Source of the DNA: Campylobacter upsaliensis
Lineage (GTDB): Bacteria > Campylobacterota > Campylobacteria > Campylobacterales > Campylobacteraceae
Assembly (NCBI RefSeq): GCF_900637395.1
Contig: NZ_LR134372.1
Location: 372,001 to 436,000, forward strand
Length of the DNA stretch: 64,000 nucleotides
Reading direction: 5' to 3'
A program made the translations under genes and the position numbers. Below are positions 60,250-64,000 of the stretch, one piece after another. The notes under the pieces are model-generated. The model saw only the letters and a list, made by a program, of their open reading frames with translations, was not told the origin of the DNA and searched no databases. Position 1 is the stretch's first letter; each line of letters begins with the position of its first letter.

Positions 60250-61332
60250 TTAAACGAAAATTTCGGGCTTAAGCTTCATCATAAGGCAAAAGGCGGCTAA
60301 AACGGCTTGTTTTTGTATGAAAATTCTATCTCCTTTTAGTTGCAAAAGTTCTTGGATATAAGTGCCGTCTTTAAACATCGCTCCTATATAAATATTACCC
60401 GCCTTTATGTTCTTATCTTCACCCTCAGCCACTCCGCTTAAAGCTAGGGCAAAATCGGGCTTTGCTGTTTTAAAAATCCCCTTAAGCATAAAATAAACGC
60501 AACGCTCACTATACTCTCCACCATTTTCTAAAATGCTCTCACTAATGCCTAACCATTCGTGTTTTAAGCGATTTGAATAGCTCACAATAGAACCTTCAAA
60601 AATCGCACTTATGCCTGAAATTTTACTAAGCTCACTCGCACAAAGTCCCCCTGTGCAGCTTTCTGCAAAAGAAATTTTAAGCCCTCTTTGCATTAATTTA
60701 GAAACGATAAAACGCAAAGGATCTTTACCTAAGAAGAATTTTTGAGCAAATAAATTTGAAACACTTTGCAAAAAGCCATCAAGTGTGCCACTGTGAGAAT
60801 CGCTAACTTTTAGTAGGGTTAAATTATCTAAAATTTTGCTTGATTTGAGGTTGATTTTATAGCTTTTTGTTAAAGTTTCTAGTAAAAGCAAGGCACTTTC
60901 TTCATCGATTCCAAAAAGGCAAAAATACTCATAGCCTAGGTCAATTTCTCCTAAAAGTTTTGGCATAGTTTCCTGAGTGTCAATTTTTAAAAGATTGACT
61001 TTGGAGGTTTCAAATTCGCAAGCAAAGCTATTGTGAGTATAAAGAGCTTTATCTGGCACAAGATTTTGTTCTTTTAAGATAAGATTATCATCGCTTAATG
61101 TGGCTAAAATTTTCGCTACTATGGCATAATTTTGTGTGCTAGCAAAAATGGTTATAAAGTCATAATCTTGCATTAATTTTTCTAGTAAAAAAGGCAATTC
61201 TTTATCGCTTTTTGCTTGGATACGAATTTCATTAATTTCTTTAAATTTTTCTTCATAAGTTCTAAAAATATAATCTTTATAAGTAGGATGTAGGATAAGC
61301 TCATCTCCTAAAATAAAAAGCAAATGTTTCAT
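60250..61332 (-). CDS. CinA C-terminal domain (PncC-like) protein
   Basis: 360 residues. The C-terminal 155 residues are a nicotinamide-nucleotide amidase domain, with SFAESCTGGLCASELSKI near residue 220 and ALALSGVAEGEDKNIKAGN near 300. The N-terminal half corresponds to the MoCF-like domain but is divergent, starting MKHLLFILGDELI. It matches Cj1062-type proteins in the same genomic context. Confidence 0.82.
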   Translation of the reverse strand: MKHLLFILGDELILHPTYKDYIFRTYEEKFKEINEIRIQAKSDKELPFLLEKLMQDYDFITIFASTQNYAIVAKILATLSDDNLILKEQNLVPDKALYTHNSFACEFETSKVNLLKIDTQETMPKLLGEIDLGYEYFCLFGIDEESALLLLETLTKSYKINLKSSKILDNLTLLKVSDSHSGTLDGFLQSVSNLFAQKFFLGKDPLRFIVSKLMQRGLKISFAESCTGGLCASELSKISGISAIFEGSIVSYSNRLKHEWLGISESILENGGEYSERCVYFMLKGIFKTAKPDFALALSGVAEGEDKNIKAGNIYIGAMFKDGTYIQELLQLKGDRIFIQKQAVLAAFCLMMKLKPEIFV

Positions 61333-61417
61333 AAAATTCCCTTTTTCTTAGAATTATAACCAAATTTAAACTTAAATGCAGTAAAATTTGAAATTTAAAA
61401 AAAACTTAGGTGCGATT

Positions 61418-64000
61418 ATGGATTATAAAGAAACTTTACTTTTGCCTAATACAAGCTTTGCGATGAGGGCAAATTTGGCAGAATTTGAAAAAGAGCGTTT
61501 TAAAAAATGGTTTCATCAAAATTATGCTTATGAAAAAATGCGTTCAAAGCGTCAAAATGCAGCTAAAAGCTTTACCTTGCACGATGGTCCCCCTTATGCA
61601 AACGGACATATTCACATAGGACACGCTTTAAATAAAATTTTAAAAGAAACAATTATCAAACTTCATTATTTTAAGGGCGAAAAGGTGCGTTTTACGCCCG
61701 GATGGGACTGCCACGGCTTACCGATAGAACAGCAAGTTGAAATCAAGCTTGGTGAAAAAAAGAAAAATTTAAGTAAAAAAGAAATTCGTCATTTTTGTAG
61801 AGAGCACGCAAAAGAATTTGTGGATATTCAAAAAGAGGAATTTAAAAGTCTTGGTGTGATAGCGGATTGGGAAAAGCCCTATTTAACTATGGATTATGCT
61901 TTTGAAGCGGAAATTTACCGCACTCTTTGTGGGGTGGCTAAAAAGGGACTTTTGGTGGAACGCTCCAAGCCTGTATTTTGGAGCTGGGCGGCAAGGTCAG
62001 CTTTAGCGGAAGCGGAAGTGGAATATCAAGATAAGGAAGATTATTCTACCTTTGTGGCTTTTGATTTGGGCGAGGAGGCTTTAAAAAGACTGGGAGTGCA
62101 AAAGGCTAGGGCGGTTATTTGGACGACTACGCCTTGGACTTTAGTGGCAAATCAAGCCATAGCCTTAAATCCTAATGAGCTTTATGTTTTGACAAAAGAA
62201 GGGCTTATTTTTGCAAAAGCCTTGCTTAAAAATATGACGGAGCTTCATTTCACTAAGGGCGAAATTGATAAAGAATTTGAGGCTAGAATTTTAGAAAAAA
62301 GCACAGCGATTAACCCTCTTAATCGTAGAAATTCCTTATTTATCTTAGGTGAGCATGTCTTAATGGATGGAGGTACAGGGCTTGTGCATACGGCACCAGG
62401 ACACGGCGAAGATGATTATTATGTGTGTTTAAAATATAATATTGAAGTGTTGATGCCTGTTGATGAGGCGGGTTTGTATGATGAGACTTTAAGGATTAAG
62501 AAACTTTTACCAGAAGAGCTTTTGAGTGAATTTATAGGGCTTCATATCTTTAAAGCAAATGAAAGAATTTTAGATCTTTTGGGAAATAATCTTATCCACG
62601 CTTCAAAATTTACGCACTCTTATCCTTTTTGCTGGAGGACGCATAAGCCTGTGATTTACCGTGCGACCAAACAATGGTTCATTGCTATGGACGAATTAAG
62701 GCTTGAGGGTGAAAGTTTAAGAGCTAGGACGAAAGAAGAGCTTTTAAAAACGCGGTTTTATCCAGAAAATGGAGTTAAAAGAATAGGTTCTATGGTGGAA
62801 AATCGCCCCGATTGGTGCATTTCAAGACAAAGAGACTGGGGGACTCCGATAGCTTTTTTTAGGGATAAGATGAGCGGGGAAGTGATTTTTGATGATGAAA
62901 TTTTGGAATTTATTGCAAAGATTTTTGAAAAAAGGGGTGCTGATGTTTGGTGGGAGCTTGACATTAGTGAGCTTTTACCTCCTAATTCTAAATACAAGCC
63001 TCAAAATTTAGAAAAAGTTTATGATATTTTAGATGTATGGTTTGATAGCGGTAGCACTTGGAAGGCTGTTTTAGACGGCGTTAAATTTGACGCGGGAGAA
63101 AAGATAGCTAATATGTATTTAGAAGGAAGCGACCAGCATAGAGGCTGGTTTCAAAGCTCTTTGCTTTTAAGTGTGGCTTTAAGAGGGTGTGCTCCTTATA
63201 AAAATGTTCTTACGCACGGATTTACCATAGATGAAAAAGGGCAGAAAATGAGTAAGTCCAAAGGTAATACCATAGCACCTGATTATGTCGCTAAAACTTA
63301 TGGGGTGGAGATTTTAAGATTATGGGTATTTTTGAGCGATTATTCTACAGATTTAAAAATCTCTGAAAATATTCTTAAGCAAGTCAGTGAACAATACCGA
63401 AAAATTCGCAATACTATAAGATTTTTACTTGCTAACACTAATGATTTGGATAATATGCAAGATGCTGATTTCTCCTTTATTGATAAGTGGATTTTAACAA
63501 GGGCTAGTCGTGTTTTTAAAACGAGCGAAGAGGCGTTTTTAAATTATGAATTTGCTAAGGGCTTTAACGCTTTGCTTAATTTTTTAATCGCCGATTTGAG
63601 TGGAATTTATTTAGATATTAGCAAAGATAGGCTTTATTGTGAGGCTAAAACAAGTCTTAAGCGTAAAAGTTCGCAAATTGCTATGGCTTTGATAGCCAAA
63701 AAGCTTTTAAGCCTTCTAGCACCTTTTTTAACTTATAGTGTTGATGAGGCGTTAGAGCACGCCAATGTTTGCATTAAAAATGATGCTTTAGATGTTTTTG
63801 ATTTGAATTTTAATGAAAAATTTGATTTTGAATTTGAAGTGGAAGATGAATTTTTGCTTAAAGTTAGAGAAGGCTTTTTTGAAAATATCGACAAACTTAA
63901 AAAAGATAAGTTGATAAAATCGACCCTTGAATTAATTTTACAAACAAATTCAAACCAGATCAATTCCCTACCAAATAACGAGATGAAAGACTGGTTTATG
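61418..64000 (+). CDS. ileS: Isoleucyl-tRNA synthetase (3' end outside the window)
   Basis: 861 codons visible, open to the window edge. [15 protein letters not shown] is the HIGH motif and [11 protein letters not shown] the KMSKS motif; [29 protein letters not shown] and WDCH-type editing residues suit IleRS. It charges tRNA-Ile. ATG at 61418 with TTAGG upstream. The missing part would hold the C-terminal zinc domain. Confidence 0.97.
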   Translation, partial: MDYKETLLLPNTSFAMRANLAEFEKERFKKWFHQNYAYEKMRSKRQNAAKSFTLHDGPPYANGHIHIGHALNKILKETIIKLHYFKGEKVRFTPGWDCHGLPIEQQVEIKLGEKKKNLSKKEIRHFCREHAKEFVDIQKEEFKSLGVIADWEKPYLTMDYAFEAEIYRTLCGVAKKGLLVERSKPVFWSWAARSALAEAEVEYQDKEDYSTFVAFDLGEEALKRLGVQKARAVIWTTTPWTLVANQAIALNPNELYVLTKEGLIFAKALLKNMTELHFTKGEIDKEFEARILEKSTAINPLNRRNSLFILGEHVLMDGGTGLVHTAPGHGEDDYYVCLKYNIEVLMPVDEAGLYDETLRIKKLLPEELLSEFIGLHIFKANERILDLLGNNLIHASKFTHSYPFCWRTHKPVIYRATKQWFIAMDELRLEGESLRARTKEELLKTRFYPENGVKRIGSMVENRPDWCISRQRDWGTPIAFFRDKMSGEVIFDDEILEFIAKIFEKRGADVWWELDISELLPPNSKYKPQNLEKVYDILDVWFDSGSTWKAVLDGVKFDAGEKIANMYLEGSDQHRGWFQSSLLLSVALRGCAPYKNVLTHGFTIDEKGQKMSKSKGNTIAPDYVAKTYGVEILRLWVFLSDYSTDLKISENILKQVSEQYRKIRNTIRFLLANTNDLDNMQDADFSFIDKWILTRASRVFKTSEEAFLNYEFAKGFNALLNFLIADLSGIYLDISKDRLYCEAKTSLKRKSSQIAMALIAKKLLSLLAPFLTYSVDEALEHANVCIKNDALDVFDLNFNEKFDFEFEVEDEFLLKVREGFFENIDKLKKDKLIKSTLELILQTNSNQINSLPNNEMKDWFM

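Overview
The window is AT-rich DNA from a Campylobacter chromosome, of the thermotolerant C. jejuni / C. lari / C. upsaliensis type. The evidence is the run of genes bamD, fliW, proC, three pilin-like genes of the ctsT type, rpsF-ssb-rpsR, rseP, pgsA, a CinA-domain gene and ileS, the G/C-tract (phase-variable) DUF2920 genes, and a 23S rRNA gene with an intervening sequence in the helix-45 region. The species cannot be fixed from the sequence alone.

Positions 1 to about 40.5 kb are a prophage. It carries a primase, a P22-gp1-like portal, a giant polyvalent protein of 4983 residues, a Panacea-domain (DUF4065) protein, large and small terminase subunits, a scaffold, an N4-gp56-like major capsid protein, a head-tail adaptor, internal or ejection-type coiled-coil proteins, a beta-helix tail spike with its DUF4376 partner, DUF1353 and DUF5675 lysis-region proteins, a holin/antiholin-like membrane protein, a nested Rz/Rz1 spanin pair and a small helix-turn-helix regulator. 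No tail tube, tape measure or integrase is visible, so a short-tailed (podovirus-like) phage is the best reading. The prophage continues beyond the left edge.

The prophage intergenic DNA is unusually structured. Two kinds of upstream region alternate. One kind is a cassette of three hairpins: (A) a terminator-like hairpin preceded by TTATCCAC, (C) a short hairpin followed by GGGNNGG and CTTTAG, and (B) a hairpin just ahead of the ribosome binding site. Stem sequences change between copies while the pairing is kept. The other kind is a promoter-like element, TTAAnCC followed by 6 or 7 Ts and, 17-18 nt after the last T, a TAnnnT -10 box. Three tiny ORFs with strong ribosome binding sites face opposing sigma70-like promoters and look like type I toxin-antitoxin modules.

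The giant gene (6240-21191) is a chain of toxin-like modules (PBECR/EndoU-like, ART, an HExxH peptidase and three copies of an LPD3-like domain). The modules are joined by ESIAQ-type linkers whose reverse complement reads as an extended -10 promoter. One 955-bp stretch is duplicated in frame. A Panacea-domain gene, a family of antitoxins, follows directly.

From 41.1 to 45.1 kb lie 5S and 23S rRNA genes on the minus strand with no 16S gene upstream; their own promoter lies behind ribB. Next come ribB, tRNA-Gln, initiator tRNA-Met, and a small cluster (acyl carrier protein, two G-tract DUF2920 hydrolases, an AMP-dependent ligase, a GNAT acyltransferase) resembling the Cj1305-1308 part of the flagellin glycosylation locus. 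The rest (51.5-64 kb) is conserved housekeeping DNA: lon, bamD, fliW, proC, pilin-like genes, rpsF-ssb-rpsR, rseP, pgsA, the CinA-domain gene and the 5' part of ileS.
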